From: Vibrio pomeroyi
Lineage (GTDB): Bacteria > Pseudomonadota > Gammaproteobacteria > Enterobacterales > Vibrionaceae
Length of the DNA stretch: 64,000 bases
Assembly (NCBI RefSeq): GCF_024347595.1
Contig: NZ_AP025507.1
Coordinates: 62,001 to 126,000, forward strand
Direction: 5' to 3'
How positions within the stretch are numbered: the stretch's first letter is position 1; every line of letters starts with the position of its first letter. The notes beneath the pieces were generated by a model. That model did not search any database. It had not been told where the DNA came from and saw nothing but the letters and a program-made list of their open reading frames with translations. Positions 42,206-52,580 of this stretch are shown here, in pieces. Made by a program: the position numbers and the translations under genes.

Positions 42206-44602
42206 ATGAGACTTCTACCTATTATTATTTCTCTTTCATTTTCTCCACAGGCTTTTTCTAGCGACTGGCTTGAACTGAACAATTTACCCAATTCAACTGA
42301 ATACCCAACTTGGGTTCAATCGGCCTATTCAGATGTTGGCGTATTGTCTCGCTCAACATCCGATCTACACATCAACCTCAGCGACTGGATAGCGGAGCAG
42401 AACCTATACGTCACCAATCCTTCAAAAATCGTCGTGTTTGCAGACACCATCGAAGTACCAGAGAACTTCAACTTACTTGTAAACAACCAAAACATCCTGA
42501 TTTTTGCGCGCAAAATTGTTGGCCAAGGTACGCCAACGTTTGTGCTCGGACAACAAGGTTCTGCAGCATCGATTTCTGTGATTGCTGGTGAAATAGAAAC
42601 ACCCATTAATGTGCTCGCTTTCCAAAGCGATGGCAGCATTACACGAGACGCCCTAACAGGAAATACAGGAGATGGTGAATCCGTTGTCTTAGCAGGAGAG
42701 CACTACCGAAGAACCACCATAGACTCAAACATTACCGGACAAATGAAACTGGCTACCGAACCTTTTACAGACATTATTAACCGCTCTTTTGATATGGCGG
42801 CCAGCTTGTTCGACACCAACCCAGAACTTAGCCTCGACCTTATCAACTGGATTGAGCAGAGCTTGCGCTACTCAGGTTCTGTGGTGGAAGACGACCCAAT
42901 TCTTTCAGACCTTTACCTGCAAACGGTCGCGTTCAAGCAGTTCATTAGCTTCAGTACCAAAGAGAGCCACTACGTACCTTATCTCGACAAAGTACTTTAC
43001 CAAGACAAGTACGAAGCGTACCTGAATGCGATGGTTGCGTATCAAGCTCAATGGGACATTATTCAAGACAGAAGCACCGTCATTGAAGACAAAATAGAAG
43101 CCGCTAAGTTAGCGCTCGCTAACATTGAAGACGTTCTTCGTGCTCAAAGCTCGATCATCACACAAACCCAATCCAACATAGACAAGATAGGCGATAGCCT
43201 GACCGAGGTAGATAGCCAATACAAAGCTCAGGAGTTAGTAACTCTCGATGCAAGAACGACTTATTTAGTTGGTGTAGAGAATTGGAAAACCCAGCAGCAA
43301 CTCAACGCAGCACTGGCGATTTTCAAAGCTATCGCGGAGATTGGTAGCGCAGTAAGTGGCGTGTTCACAGGTAACCTTTCTGGGGTGAATGACCTAACCG
43401 AGCAGTTAGCTAAAACGCCTGAAGCATTAGAAAAAGCCAAAAACCTCGTGACCAATATCAAGTCGGTCACAGGCATTATTGATAGCGTCACCAAAACGAT
43501 TTCTGGTATCTCTCAGCTCACTGCGGATATTAAATCAACCATCAAGTTCCAGAAGATTTCGGAAGCGATGGATGGCTTTAACTTCAACATCCCAACCATC
43601 AATGAAAGCAATCTAGCGTGGGATCTAATGATCACCGAGATCCGCAGTAACTTAAGATATGCTGATAGTTTGGGGATTAAAGGGACAAGACAGTACTTAC
43701 TTGAGCTTGAGAAACAGGTGCTTCTGGGTAAGGCAATTAACATCACCCAGCTTAACTTTGCTCAGGAGCAAGCAAAGCTGGTCGACTTACTGTTAACTAA
43801 CAACGTAACCATCAATCAACAGCAAAGGCTGAATGATGCAATTGGAGGTTATCAAGTAGATACCGACAGCTTCGATTCGATTGAACGTGAACTATCAAGA
43901 GTGTTGATGCACTTCAAACGCCCGATGTTCGTTGCTTTGTCTAACTATGTTCAGGCATACGAATACTGGGCATTGAAGCCAAGCGAGATCACGCCTTCTC
44001 TAAACAAAAGTTATTTGGACTACCAGTTTGACTTGGCATCCATCGAAAGTGAGTATGTGAATGCTCTGTCTTCATTTCAACCCGCGCCACAAGATTTCAC
44101 CATCGATAACTACACTATTTCTAGCCCAGAACAACTAGAGAACTTTGCAACAACCGGACAGCTGAATTTCTCTATTCCATTAGAGCAAGTCCAATTGTGT
44201 TCATTTGACCGCGTTAGGCTTTCCACGGTGCGAGTGTTCTTAGAGGGTGGAAACTTACCTTATGGCAAGCAACTGAATCTGCGAGTCTCAAGTTCAGGCA
44301 ACTATGCCGATCGATATGAAAACCAAGATTATCAGTTCAGCTCGAACCCCGTCTCACGTGCGTTTTATTACCGTCTAGATGATCCAACCACCAATGATGT
44401 CAGCATCATCACCGACGGTGCCGTAGCGAATAAGTTCGAATACGCGTATTTCCAACCTACTCCATTTACCTCATGGAATGTCACACTCAACAATTTCGAT
44501 AAGACAGACCAAGCCAACAACCAATATCTAAAAGATGTCGAACAGATTCGCGTCGAGTTCTTAGGCAGCGGTATTCCAAATGGCAATAGCTGCTCGAATT
44601 AA
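42206..44602 (+). CDS. large secreted helical protein, probable partner of the XaxA-like toxin
   Basis: I do not recognise a named family. The 798-residue protein has a Sec signal peptide (about 1-18). Residues 20-190 are strand-rich and include VVFADTIEVPENFNLLVNNQNILIFARKIVG. Residues 200-640 are mostly long helices, with a coiled coil at about 275-350 and a hydrophobic hairpin-like stretch (LNAALAIFKAIAEIGSAVSGVF, about 365-390) suited to membrane insertion. The last ~150 residues return to strands (DRVRLSTVRVFLEGGNLPYG) and look like a jelly-roll or receptor-binding module, loosely reminiscent of Tc-toxin A-component ends. With the XaxA-like gene this suggests a two-part toxin. Confidence 0.5.
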   Translation: MRLLPIIISLSFSPQAFSSDWLELNNLPNSTEYPTWVQSAYSDVGVLSRSTSDLHINLSDWIAEQNLYVTNPSKIVVFADTIEVPENFNLLVNNQNILIFARKIVGQGTPTFVLGQQGSAASISVIAGEIETPINVLAFQSDGSITRDALTGNTGDGESVVLAGEHYRRTTIDSNITGQMKLATEPFTDIINRSFDMAASLFDTNPELSLDLINWIEQSLRYSGSVVEDDPILSDLYLQTVAFKQFISFSTKESHYVPYLDKVLYQDKYEAYLNAMVAYQAQWDIIQDRSTVIEDKIEAAKLALANIEDVLRAQSSIITQTQSNIDKIGDSLTEVDSQYKAQELVTLDARTTYLVGVENWKTQQQLNAALAIFKAIAEIGSAVSGVFTGNLSGVNDLTEQLAKTPEALEKAKNLVTNIKSVTGIIDSVTKTISGISQLTADIKSTIKFQKISEAMDGFNFNIPTINESNLAWDLMITEIRSNLRYADSLGIKGTRQYLLELEKQVLLGKAINITQLNFAQEQAKLVDLLLTNNVTINQQQRLNDAIGGYQVDTDSFDSIERELSRVLMHFKRPMFVALSNYVQAYEYWALKPSEITPSLNKSYLDYQFDLASIESEYVNALSSFQPAPQDFTIDNYTISSPEQLENFATTGQLNFSIPLEQVQLCSFDRVRLSTVRVFLEGGNLPYGKQLNLRVSSSGNYADRYENQDYQFSSNPVSRAFYYRLDDPTTNDVSIITDGAVANKFEYAYFQPTPFTSWNVTLNNFDKTDQANNQYLKDVEQIRVEFLGSGIPNGNSCSN

Positions 44603-44677
44603 CCAAGTGCTTCTCTAACTAACCGAGCGTTGCTTTAATCCAAGGAACCGAGGTTAAAGGGATAAGCCAGCTACAAA

Positions 44678-44700
44678 AAGGCCGACATGATGTCGGCCTT
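44678..44700. terminator. Rho-independent terminator, strongest on the minus strand
   Basis: AAGGCCGACA (44678-44687) / TGTCGGCCTT (44691-44700), loop TGA. A five-T tract follows on the minus strand. It closes both the toxin-like operon and the convergent amidohydrolase gene. Confidence 0.88.
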
Positions 44701-44737
44701 GTTCATTCAGTTCGATTTTTAGAAACCGATTTACATC

Positions 44738-46174
44738 TTAATCCATCAAACTCTTAGATTTAATCGCTTTCTTAGAAAGCTCTTTGGCAAACGCTTTAAT
44801 ATCAGTTTCAAACTCATCGACGCTTTGGCGTATTTCATCCAGCTGAACGGTTTGCATCACTCGATTTTCCATTACGATTTGACCGTTAACAATAGTGGTG
44901 TCGATGTTGCTCGGATTCGCTTGATAAACCAAGGTCGCGTATGGGTCGTAATTCGGCATCATGTTCGCCGATGTTGTCTCTACGATCACGATATCCGCTT
45001 TCTTACCTGCTTCAAGAGAACCGATTTGGTCTTCCATGTGTAGGGCTTTCGCGCCACCTAATGTCGCCATCTCGATAACTTGCTCAGGAATCATGATCGT
45101 GCGATCAGAGTGCTTTAAGCGTTGCATGTTTGCAGCGTAGCTTAGTGTACGCATGATATCGACTTGGTTAGAGCTCATCGGGCCGTCTGTTCCCAAACCA
45201 ATTCGCATATCAGCACGGTACATCTCCCACGCAGGTGCGATGCCCGTCGCGCCTTTAGCATTAGCCATTGGGTTATATGAGATACCCGCATCGGCCTGTT
45301 TCAATAGCTTTTGATCGTTCTCTGAAAGGTGGATCCCGTGAGCAATCACGACACGTTCATCGAGCACACCAATTTCGTCCATGTATTCGACTGGTGATGT
45401 CGCTTTGGTTTCGTCCTTGATGCGCTTTTCTTCATTCGGGAACTCAGCAACGTGAATCAACACAGGTACATCATATTGAGCCGACAGCTTATTGATTTCT
45501 TGCAGCTTATCTTTGCTCACGGTGTACACCGCGTGTGGTGCATAAGCGGGTGTGATTAACTCATCGTTTTTGTACTGCTCGATAAAGCCTTTGGCATATT
45601 CAATCCCGCCGTAAGGTTCTTTGGCATCAACCACTGGGAATTTAATCACGGTTTCACCTAACACCGCGCGCAGGCCGACTTCTTTGGTCGCCTTTGCCAT
45701 TTCATCCATGTGGTAATACATGTCAACGTAAGTTGTTACACCACTTTGCGCCAACTCGATAGAGCCAAGCTTAGTCGCGTTGTAAATCAGTTCACGGCTT
45801 AGCTTTTCGGCTTCTAGCGGGAAGAAGTAAGCAAACAGACGATTCGAAATGCCCTCTTCTCCTAAACCACGAAACGCAATCATAGGTAGATGGTTGTGAG
45901 CATTAACCATGCCCGGCATAACAATCCCATCTTGAGCATCAATAACCTTTTCAGCGCGATATTGAGTAATCAAATCCTCGTTACCAACAGCGATGATCTT
46001 ATCGTTTTTCACGACGACAACACCGTCTTCAATCACATCCATTTCAGAATTGATCGTCAGAACCTGTCCATTTTTGATGATCAGATCGGCGTTGTATGTT
46101 TGAGTCGCGACCGTCGAACCGCAACCTGCCAGTAGAACTGCGCTGATGGTGCATGCCAAGCTTTTAAGCGTCAT
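44738..46174 (-). CDS. amidohydrolase lipoprotein
   Basis: A predicted lipid-anchored deaminase/hydrolase of 478 residues. The ATG at 46174 starts MTLKSLACTISAVLLAGCGS, a lipoprotein signal with lipobox LAGC (Cys18). A longer frame to 46267 would bury this signal and is rejected. The catalytic domain has VNAHNHLPM, IHVAEFPNEEKR, AHGIHLS and GTDGPMSSNQVDIM, the pattern of adenosine/methylthioadenosine-type deaminases and related chlorohydrolases. A cell-envelope location is unusual for the family. The substrate is unknown; the neighbourhood suggests a purine-related amine, by inference only. Confidence 0.82.
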   Translation of the reverse strand: MTLKSLACTISAVLLAGCGSTVATQTYNADLIIKNGQVLTINSEMDVIEDGVVVVKNDKIIAVGNEDLITQYRAEKVIDAQDGIVMPGMVNAHNHLPMIAFRGLGEEGISNRLFAYFFPLEAEKLSRELIYNATKLGSIELAQSGVTTYVDMYYHMDEMAKATKEVGLRAVLGETVIKFPVVDAKEPYGGIEYAKGFIEQYKNDELITPAYAPHAVYTVSKDKLQEINKLSAQYDVPVLIHVAEFPNEEKRIKDETKATSPVEYMDEIGVLDERVVIAHGIHLSENDQKLLKQADAGISYNPMANAKGATGIAPAWEMYRADMRIGLGTDGPMSSNQVDIMRTLSYAANMQRLKHSDRTIMIPEQVIEMATLGGAKALHMEDQIGSLEAGKKADIVIVETTSANMMPNYDPYATLVYQANPSNIDTTIVNGQIVMENRVMQTVQLDEIRQSVDEFETDIKAFAKELSKKAIKSKSLMD

Positions 46175-46706
46175 TGCTAAACCTATATGTTGTGCGTGTA
46201 ATATTGTTAGAAGCTTCACTCTGGTGTTCTGAGTTATTTGCTTTTGAAACCAGTAAGTGCCGCCCATTTTTGCGACACTATAACCTGTTGTTTAAATAAA
46301 ATGGCATACCTAATCGAGCCAAATCCAATATAAATGAGTTATTGCACAACAAGTCACAAAAATACAAAACGAACATCACACAGCGGCTTCTAGATCATTT
46401 GACTTGGTCAAATTCAATACAAGTATTCAATCCAACCAGCGACTATAAACATAGGTAAAATTTCGAACAGATTACGTCCATTGGCTCCTTGACCCTTTCA
46501 AACATTAAAAAATAAACGTTTGAGTTTCTTATAAACCACATACCGATAACCCATCACCTACAAAGTATAAACTTGTATTTAAATTTATCTTTTCATCCTG
46601 AAAGAAGGGCCATAATCAATTAATGTAAGGTTATATTGCTTATTACAGAAATACCCTCATCTGACCTGTAACATTGAAAACAACCTTTTTATACAGCATT
46701 TTTTCG
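46175..46706. other. divergent intergenic region
   Basis: A 532-bp AT-rich spacer between the amidohydrolase and the second chemoreceptor. It contains a small palindrome TTTGACTTGGTCAAA (46398-46412). No RNA gene, clear promoter or ORF with a ribosome site was found. Confidence 0.4.
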
Positions 46707-48581
46707 ATGAAATTCCAATCTAAAATCATACTAACGACCAGTCTTCTGTTCTTATCAGTTATTACTTGTATCGGCTTCATTCAACAACAAGCCACCAGCA
46801 ATACTTTTAAAGAAAATATACACCTTAGTGTCCAAGAACTAATCAAAAGCGTCGGCTATACAGTTTCATACCAACTCAACGCTAGCCGTGAGTTAGTGGG
46901 TTCAGTAGTCCATTCATTGAATATGATTGATGCTACTAATCACGACCTTGCGTACGAAGCAATATCGACCTCGACGTTGAAGAGTAGCTTTCAAGCGGTT
47001 GGTATCGGATACGAGAATAATGGTCTTCTCATCTCAAATGACGGCTGGGTTCCTGACCAAAGTTATGATGTACGTTCTCGCCCTTGGTACATCGCAGCAA
47101 GCCAATCAGATAGCATAGTAGTGACCAAACCTTATGTTGACTCATCTACCGGCGATATGATCATTTCTATTTCTTCATCAATCAACGACACCAATGAGCA
47201 ATTTTTGGGAAATGTAGTATTTGATGTGTCATTAACCCCCCTTGCACAACTAGTCAATCAAACCAACCTATTCGACTCTGGTTACCTTTTCATGGTGACA
47301 GGTGATGGCACAACGATTGCTCACCCTAACAGTGATTACAATGGTCAACCTTTAACCGATTTTGCTCCAGATGTAGAACTCGAAACGGGCGTAAAGGAAG
47401 TTATAATTAATGACGCACTGCATCTGATCAGCTTACAAAAAGTGAAAGGAGAAGATTGGTATATTGGTGCGCTCGTAAATGAGGAACGTGTTTTCTCTAG
47501 CCTAAATGACCTAACCTCCCACCTAATATTGATGGCTTCAATTTCGATCATTATTATTGCCATTCTCTTGTACTGGGTGATTGGTTACCTATTCCGACCG
47601 GTAAAAGAATTAAATTCAGCAATCAAGAACATTGCTTCTGGTGAAGCGGACCTAACTCATCGCTTAAAAACAGACAACGACCTCGAGTTTGCTGAATTGG
47701 CAGGGAACTTTAACCAATTCGTTGAAAACTTACAGGTTCAAATGTTGGAGTCAAAAAGAGTGGCATCAACCTTGAAAAGCCAAGCAGATACAACTCAAAA
47801 GACAACGCAAGAGACAGGGTTCAATGTGAATCATCAGATGTCAGAGTTAAGAAGTTTAGTAACCGCCATGGAGCAGATGTCGGCTTCTGCTCGCGATACA
47901 GCCCAAAGTGCCCAAGATGCGGCAGAAAGTGCCAACTTTGCTGAAAAAAATGTCATTGAGAGTGTCGATGTTGTTCAGCAAACCGAACAAACGATCAAAA
48001 GCCTATCGCTCAGTATTAAACATGCCTCCACTCAATCCGACAACCTAACCGAAGCTACGAATAGCATTACTAGTATTTTGGATGTCATAAGTGAGATTGC
48101 TAATCAAACCAATTTATTGGCTTTGAACGCAACGATTGAATCAGCACGAGCGGGACAAGCTGGTCGAGGTTTTGCGGTAGTTGCTGACCATGTACGCTTA
48201 CTCTCCTTGAAAACACAAGAATCAACAACAGAGATACACTCCAAAATAAACCAGTTAAAGAACGGAACGAGCTCAATGGCACAAGCTATAACCGTCAGTG
48301 AAGCAAGTGCAAGAGATGCTATTTCTTGTGCTAAAAAAGCCACTGAAGCACTCAGTTCTGTACAAGCAAACATCACCCATATTTCTGGTTTTAACGATCA
48401 AATAGCGGCAGCAGCAGAAGAGCAAAGCTCTGTATCTATTGAGATAAATCGTAATACACAACAAATCAGTCAATTGAGCCAACAAGTAGCAGAACAAGCT
48501 ATGGAGATGAGCAGTGGTATGGATACGCAATTGAGCGAGATCGATAAACAACAACAAATCCTAGAACGCTTCAAATTATAA
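46707..48581 (+). CDS. methyl-accepting chemotaxis protein with Cache sensor
   Basis: A chemoreceptor of about 624 residues from ATG 46707. A TTG 33 bases upstream (46674) is the alternative; neither has a strong ribosome site. The first membrane helix is at about 7-26 ([19 protein letters not shown]). A periplasmic dCache_1 sensor follows with the motif [33 protein letters not shown], typical of amino-acid or amine binders. The second helix is at about 280-300 ([21 protein letters not shown]), then HAMP and the signalling hairpin ([23 protein letters not shown]). It is a different subtype from the receptor at the left edge. The ligand is unknown. Confidence 0.92.
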   Translation: MKFQSKIILTTSLLFLSVITCIGFIQQQATSNTFKENIHLSVQELIKSVGYTVSYQLNASRELVGSVVHSLNMIDATNHDLAYEAISTSTLKSSFQAVGIGYENNGLLISNDGWVPDQSYDVRSRPWYIAASQSDSIVVTKPYVDSSTGDMIISISSSINDTNEQFLGNVVFDVSLTPLAQLVNQTNLFDSGYLFMVTGDGTTIAHPNSDYNGQPLTDFAPDVELETGVKEVIINDALHLISLQKVKGEDWYIGALVNEERVFSSLNDLTSHLILMASISIIIIAILLYWVIGYLFRPVKELNSAIKNIASGEADLTHRLKTDNDLEFAELAGNFNQFVENLQVQMLESKRVASTLKSQADTTQKTTQETGFNVNHQMSELRSLVTAMEQMSASARDTAQSAQDAAESANFAEKNVIESVDVVQQTEQTIKSLSLSIKHASTQSDNLTEATNSITSILDVISEIANQTNLLALNATIESARAGQAGRGFAVVADHVRLLSLKTQESTTEIHSKINQLKNGTSSMAQAITVSEASARDAISCAKKATEALSSVQANITHISGFNDQIAAAAEEQSSVSIEINRNTQQISQLSQQVAEQAMEMSSGMDTQLSEIDKQQQILERFKL

Positions 48582-48603
48582 AAGCTAGACCTTCGCTCTA
48601 AGT

Positions 48604-48631
48604 AAAAACTCCGATGTACATCGGAGTTTTT
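48604..48631. terminator. bidirectional Rho-independent terminator
   Basis: A perfect 28-bp palindrome centred on TGTACA with outer A5/T5 tracts. It separates the chemoreceptor from the convergent RND gene. Confidence 0.92.
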
Positions 48632-48684
48632 AATTGTATTTCTATTCAGGTTTCAACCACTCATTTCTAGCCCATTTAATATGA

Positions 48685-51600
48685 TTATGAATTATTAGGC
48701 TTTCTTGAAAAGAACAACGCATACATGGCAGGAATCACCAAAAGTACAACGGGCAATGAGAACAACAGACCATAGCCCAGCGTGAGCGACATTGGCCCCA
48801 TAAACACATCCGTTCCACCTAACCCGTAGGCGAGAGGCAACAAACCAGCCACCGTGGTCAGCGATGTCATCACAATCGGACGCAGACGACTGACAGCCGC
48901 TTGAGTTACCGCGTCTATCGCGTTCAAACCTTCGATTCTTAACTCGTTGATTCGGTTAATCAGCACCAAGGAGTTATTGACCACAACACCCGTCATCCCA
49001 AGTACGCCAATCAATCCAAACAGAGACATCGGCTGCATGTGAACCACAAGCGCCATCAACGAAGCCATAATTGCGAACGGGATAACCGCCATAATGAGCA
49101 GTGGTTGCAGTAATGAATTAAACATTACCGCCAATACAAAGTAGATCGCTACCATAGCGGCAGGGAACACCACCATAAAGCCGCTCATGGTTTCGTTAGT
49201 GCTTTCCGCCTCGCCGCCTACGTTAATGGTCACGCTTGATGGGTATTGACCGGTAAGCTCTGTGACTAACTCATCGGCTAATGCGACAGGGCTAATGCTC
49301 TCGTCAGATAAGGCAGCGGATACCGTAACTTCACGCTCGCCATTGTAGTGCTTAATAAGACGCGGGATTTCTATCTGCTCAACCGTAGCCAAACGACTCA
49401 ATGGTACTTGCTGCCCATCAGCCGTGTAGATTTTGGTGGTTTTCAACTTTTCAAGGTCGCGAAATTGCTCATCTAATACCACACGAATATCGACTTCTTG
49501 ATCGCCAAGCCAAGTGGATGTCACGCTGTTACCATCAAAGCCAACACGCAGCGCGTTCGATAGATCACTCACCGTGAGGTTGTATTTCGCCAACCAGTGA
49601 TATTGAGGAACAATGTTTAACTGAGGATCTTTCAGTGCCTCACTGTGATTAATGCTGGTCACGCCTTTGTAGTCTTCTAGCCAAGCCATCACTAACTCAA
49701 CGGTTTGATTGCGTTCACTCTCCGTTCCACCGAGCACACGAACTTCAACCGGGTCACCGGGAGGCGGGCCACCAGCGTCAATTGAGAACTTGATAAACAT
49801 GTCTTCAGACAGAGCTGCCAACTCTTCGTTAAGTGACGCGATAATCTGTTCGGCTGAACGGGTGCGCTGGTCAAAGTTTGTCAGGTTAATAATGCCCTGC
49901 GATACTGGAGATGAGTAAACCAATTCGTAGCTGACCAGTTCCGTTTCTGGTAGAGATTCGATTGCTTGCTCTATTGCTTTATGAGCATCTCGCACCTTTA
50001 ATAATGGCGTACCCGCTTTCACTTCGGTGTACACATCGATGTACTTTCCCGCCTCAGTAGGGAAGATATCCACTTTCAACGAAGAGACTAAATAGCCAGA
50101 AGCTACAAACCCAACAATAGCCACTGCAATCACTGATTTCTTGTAGTTCAGTGCAATATTCAGCAGTAAGCGATAGCGGTTCGAAACCCACTCAAAACGG
50201 TCTTTTTCTTCGACTTTTTTGGTGCTCTCTTTCGCAGAAGACAAGTGCGCAGGCAGTGTTAACGTACATTCAATGAATGAGAACACGAGCGCTGCGATAA
50301 CGGTAATCGGGATCACTGAGACAGCTTTACCCATGGTGCCCGGAATGAACATCATCGGGATAAACACCAAAGCAGTGGTCACTAAACTTGCCATCAAGGG
50401 CTTGATTACTTTTAAAGTCCCCGACACCGCAGCATCGACACCTTTTTTTCCTGCTTCCTTTTCTTGGAAAATACTTTCGGCGATGATCACTGAATCGTCG
50501 ACGATAATACCGATAACCAAAAGCAATGCTGCCAATGTAATGCTGTCTAAATTCAGCCCCATAGTTGGCAGAACCATCATCACACCGAACACACAAAATG
50601 GGATAGAAACCGACACCCAGAAAGCGACACGACGTTGCAGGATCATGCTCAAGATAAGCAGAACCAACACCAAGCCTATCGCACCATTGGTTGCCACGAT
50701 AGAGAACTTCTCTCCCATGTCTTTGCCAAGATCGAGACTCGTTTGGAAGATGAATTGGTCACCAATGCGTTCGCTTTCTTTGTCCAACAACGCCTTAATG
50801 CTGTCGATGGTCGCGATTACATCTGCACTGCCACTGTTGGTGATAGAGAAAATCACCGCAGGCTTCCCGCTCATCACCGGATCTTCGGTTGCTCGTGCAA
50901 AAGTATCGATAACGGTCGCCACATCAGACACACGGACAACTTGGCCGGAATCTAAGGCCTTAATCACGATGTTAGACACATCCCCCGTCGACTCTACTTT
51001 GGTCATGGTGACGATCTTCTGTTCTTGACTCCATGACTCTACAAATCCGCCCGACTGTGACAGGTTATGCTGCTCTATCGCGGTGCTGATATCATCAAAG
51101 GCAACTTGATAACGACGCGCTTTTTCAGGGTCGACCTCAACCCAAAACTCTCGCTCGTTAAAGCCGGACATAGTGATAGAACCAACGCCGCCAAGGTTGT
51201 TGATCTTCTTTTCTAATTGATAAGCATAGTGCTGCAAAGACGCGGTATCTGAGTTGCTATCCGTTAAGCTCACGCCAAAATGATACACATCTAAAGAAGA
51301 GGTTTTCTGCTGAGTCACAACCGGCGGCGAATCTATGTCTTTCGGCAGGTTCCCGACTCGATCTACTGCTTGCTGTATATCTCGCAAGATCACCGCGGCG
51401 TCTTCACCGGGCAAATACTCAACCTCGATACGAGATCGCCCTTCTGAAGATTCTGACGAAAAATAGGCAATACCATCGACGGAACGAAGTTCTTTCTCTA
51501 TAGGATTGGTGATGTTCAGTTCAATGTCTTGAGCTGTTGCGCCGGGATAACTGGTTTCGATTTCCGCCGTGTCCATCGCAACATCTGGGTACTCTTGCAA

Positions 51601-51699
51601 GTTAAGTTGCATTAACGACATAACGCCCGTTAGCAACACCATAACCGTGATGATGCGAGCCAAAAACTGACGATTCGCGAAGTATGCTAAGAAGTTCAT
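48685..51699 (-). CDS. RND-family efflux pump permease subunit
   Basis: An inner-membrane proton-driven exporter (1004 residues) of the AcrB/HAE-like superfamily. The N-terminus MNFLAYFANRQFLARIITVMV leads into the first helix. QEYPDVAMDTAEIETSYPGATAQDIE is the porter-domain start. Helix 4 carries the proton-relay acidic residues in LLVIGIIVDDSVIIAESIF. The C-terminal half ends with VLGMTGVVVNNSLVLINRI and the GLL-LAYG segment. It is slightly shorter than AcrB. It lies 2 bp after its membrane-fusion gene. No outer-membrane factor is encoded here, so it likely borrows a TolC homologue. Substrates are unknown. Confidence 0.93.
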   Translation of the reverse strand: MNFLAYFANRQFLARIITVMVLLTGVMSLMQLNLQEYPDVAMDTAEIETSYPGATAQDIELNITNPIEKELRSVDGIAYFSSESSEGRSRIEVEYLPGEDAAVILRDIQQAVDRVGNLPKDIDSPPVVTQQKTSSLDVYHFGVSLTDSNSDTASLQHYAYQLEKKINNLGGVGSITMSGFNEREFWVEVDPEKARRYQVAFDDISTAIEQHNLSQSGGFVESWSQEQKIVTMTKVESTGDVSNIVIKALDSGQVVRVSDVATVIDTFARATEDPVMSGKPAVIFSITNSGSADVIATIDSIKALLDKESERIGDQFIFQTSLDLGKDMGEKFSIVATNGAIGLVLVLLILSMILQRRVAFWVSVSIPFCVFGVMMVLPTMGLNLDSITLAALLLVIGIIVDDSVIIAESIFQEKEAGKKGVDAAVSGTLKVIKPLMASLVTTALVFIPMMFIPGTMGKAVSVIPITVIAALVFSFIECTLTLPAHLSSAKESTKKVEEKDRFEWVSNRYRLLLNIALNYKKSVIAVAIVGFVASGYLVSSLKVDIFPTEAGKYIDVYTEVKAGTPLLKVRDAHKAIEQAIESLPETELVSYELVYSSPVSQGIINLTNFDQRTRSAEQIIASLNEELAALSEDMFIKFSIDAGGPPPGDPVEVRVLGGTESERNQTVELVMAWLEDYKGVTSINHSEALKDPQLNIVPQYHWLAKYNLTVSDLSNALRVGFDGNSVTSTWLGDQEVDIRVVLDEQFRDLEKLKTTKIYTADGQQVPLSRLATVEQIEIPRLIKHYNGEREVTVSAALSDESISPVALADELVTELTGQYPSSVTINVGGEAESTNETMSGFMVVFPAAMVAIYFVLAVMFNSLLQPLLIMAVIPFAIMASLMALVVHMQPMSLFGLIGVLGMTGVVVNNSLVLINRINELRIEGLNAIDAVTQAAVSRLRPIVMTSLTTVAGLLPLAYGLGGTDVFMGPMSLTLGYGLLFSLPVVLLVIPAMYALFFSRKPNNS

Positions 51700-51701
51700 C
51701 G

Positions 51702-52535
51702 TTACTGCCCTTTACCTTCGTTTGATGCTGCTTGATCCAATGCGACTTGAGCGGTTGTGATGCCTTGAATGGAAAGATCTGTCGAGGCGTAAACCGACAT
51801 ACCTGGCTTAAACTCATGGCCTTGGTTGGTGATCTCGACCAATACTGGGTAGGTCAAATTTTGCATCTCAACACCAATGCGCTGCACTTTTGCTTCCATC
51901 TTGAATTCTGGATTGGTTTCAGACCACACCACCACTTCTTGACCAACGCTGAAATGCTTTAAGTCATACTCACTCGCCATGAACGACAGAGTCACTTTGT
52001 CGATGTTGACCACTTCATAGAGCAAATCCCCCTCGCTCACCCAAGCCCCAGATTGCGTGGGTTTGTTGGAGATGTAGCCCGAAATTAGGGATTCAATCTG
52101 AGTGTTTTCTAGGTCAACTTGAGACTGTTGATAATCAATTTGAGCGACAGAAACCGCAGCTTTAGCACTGAGAAACTCCGCTCTTGCCGTATCTAGTTCC
52201 CCGACTGACAAGCTGTTCTTCTTAATGAGTGCTTGATAACGGTTGTAGGTTGCTTTTCGTAATGCAAGATCCGCCTCTGCAAGCGCTAGATTGGCTTTGG
52301 CCTTATTGACGCTAAACTTAAAATCATCGGCTTTAATCTGAGCCAGTATTTGTTGTTGGTTTACGGCATCACCCACTTCAAGGTTATTCATCTCTACAAC
52401 ACCGGGCACTTCTGCCACAACGCTGTGTTTATTCAACCCTTGAACGTGACCGATTAGCTCGGTTGCTTGAGCCATTGATATTTGAGTTGTTGAGACCCCA
52501 AGAAGTGCTGCAAGCGCGATAATTTTAGTTTTCAT
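51702..52535 (-). CDS. RND efflux periplasmic adaptor (membrane fusion protein)
   Basis: The HlyD/AcrA-type adaptor that joins the RND permease to an outer-membrane channel. The 277-residue protein has an N-terminal signal (about 1-25; ALAALLGVSTTQISMAQA), a lipoyl domain split around a helical hairpin at about 75-145 (KANLALAEADLALRKATYNRYQALIKKNSL and the returning helix), and a beta-barrel (VNIDKVTLSFMASEYDLKHFSVGQEVVV). It is shorter than AcrA, lacking much of the membrane-proximal domain. No lipobox Cys is visible. First gene of the two-gene operon; divergent from the response regulator. Confidence 0.9.
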   Translation of the reverse strand: MKTKIIALAALLGVSTTQISMAQATELIGHVQGLNKHSVVAEVPGVVEMNNLEVGDAVNQQQILAQIKADDFKFSVNKAKANLALAEADLALRKATYNRYQALIKKNSLSVGELDTARAEFLSAKAAVSVAQIDYQQSQVDLENTQIESLISGYISNKPTQSGAWVSEGDLLYEVVNIDKVTLSFMASEYDLKHFSVGQEVVVWSETNPEFKMEAKVQRIGVEMQNLTYPVLVEITNQGHEFKPGMSVYASTDLSIQGITTAQVALDQAASNEGKGQ

Positions 52536-52580
52536 AATTCAACCCTCACCTATTGATGTGAACTATTGTTGAATTCGCTT

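Noticed and set aside
46174..46267. Longer start of the amidohydrolase at 46267
   Set aside because: It would bury a clear lipoprotein signal peptide; ATG 46174 gives an ordinary lipobox N-terminus.
46398..46412. Third RutR-type box (TTTGACTTGGTCAAA)
   Set aside because: The arms are only 3 bp apart, not the 4-bp centre between 6-bp arms found before xdhA, and the neighbouring genes are not pathway members.
46580..46615. Flagellar sigma-28 promoter before the second chemoreceptor
   Set aside because: TAAATTTA and GCCATAA look suggestive but are 21 bp apart rather than about 11, so the spacing does not fit.
50219..51028. 269-codon frame antisense to the RND permease
   Set aside because: It is a shadow of the RND coding sequence, with no ribosome site and no recognisable domain.
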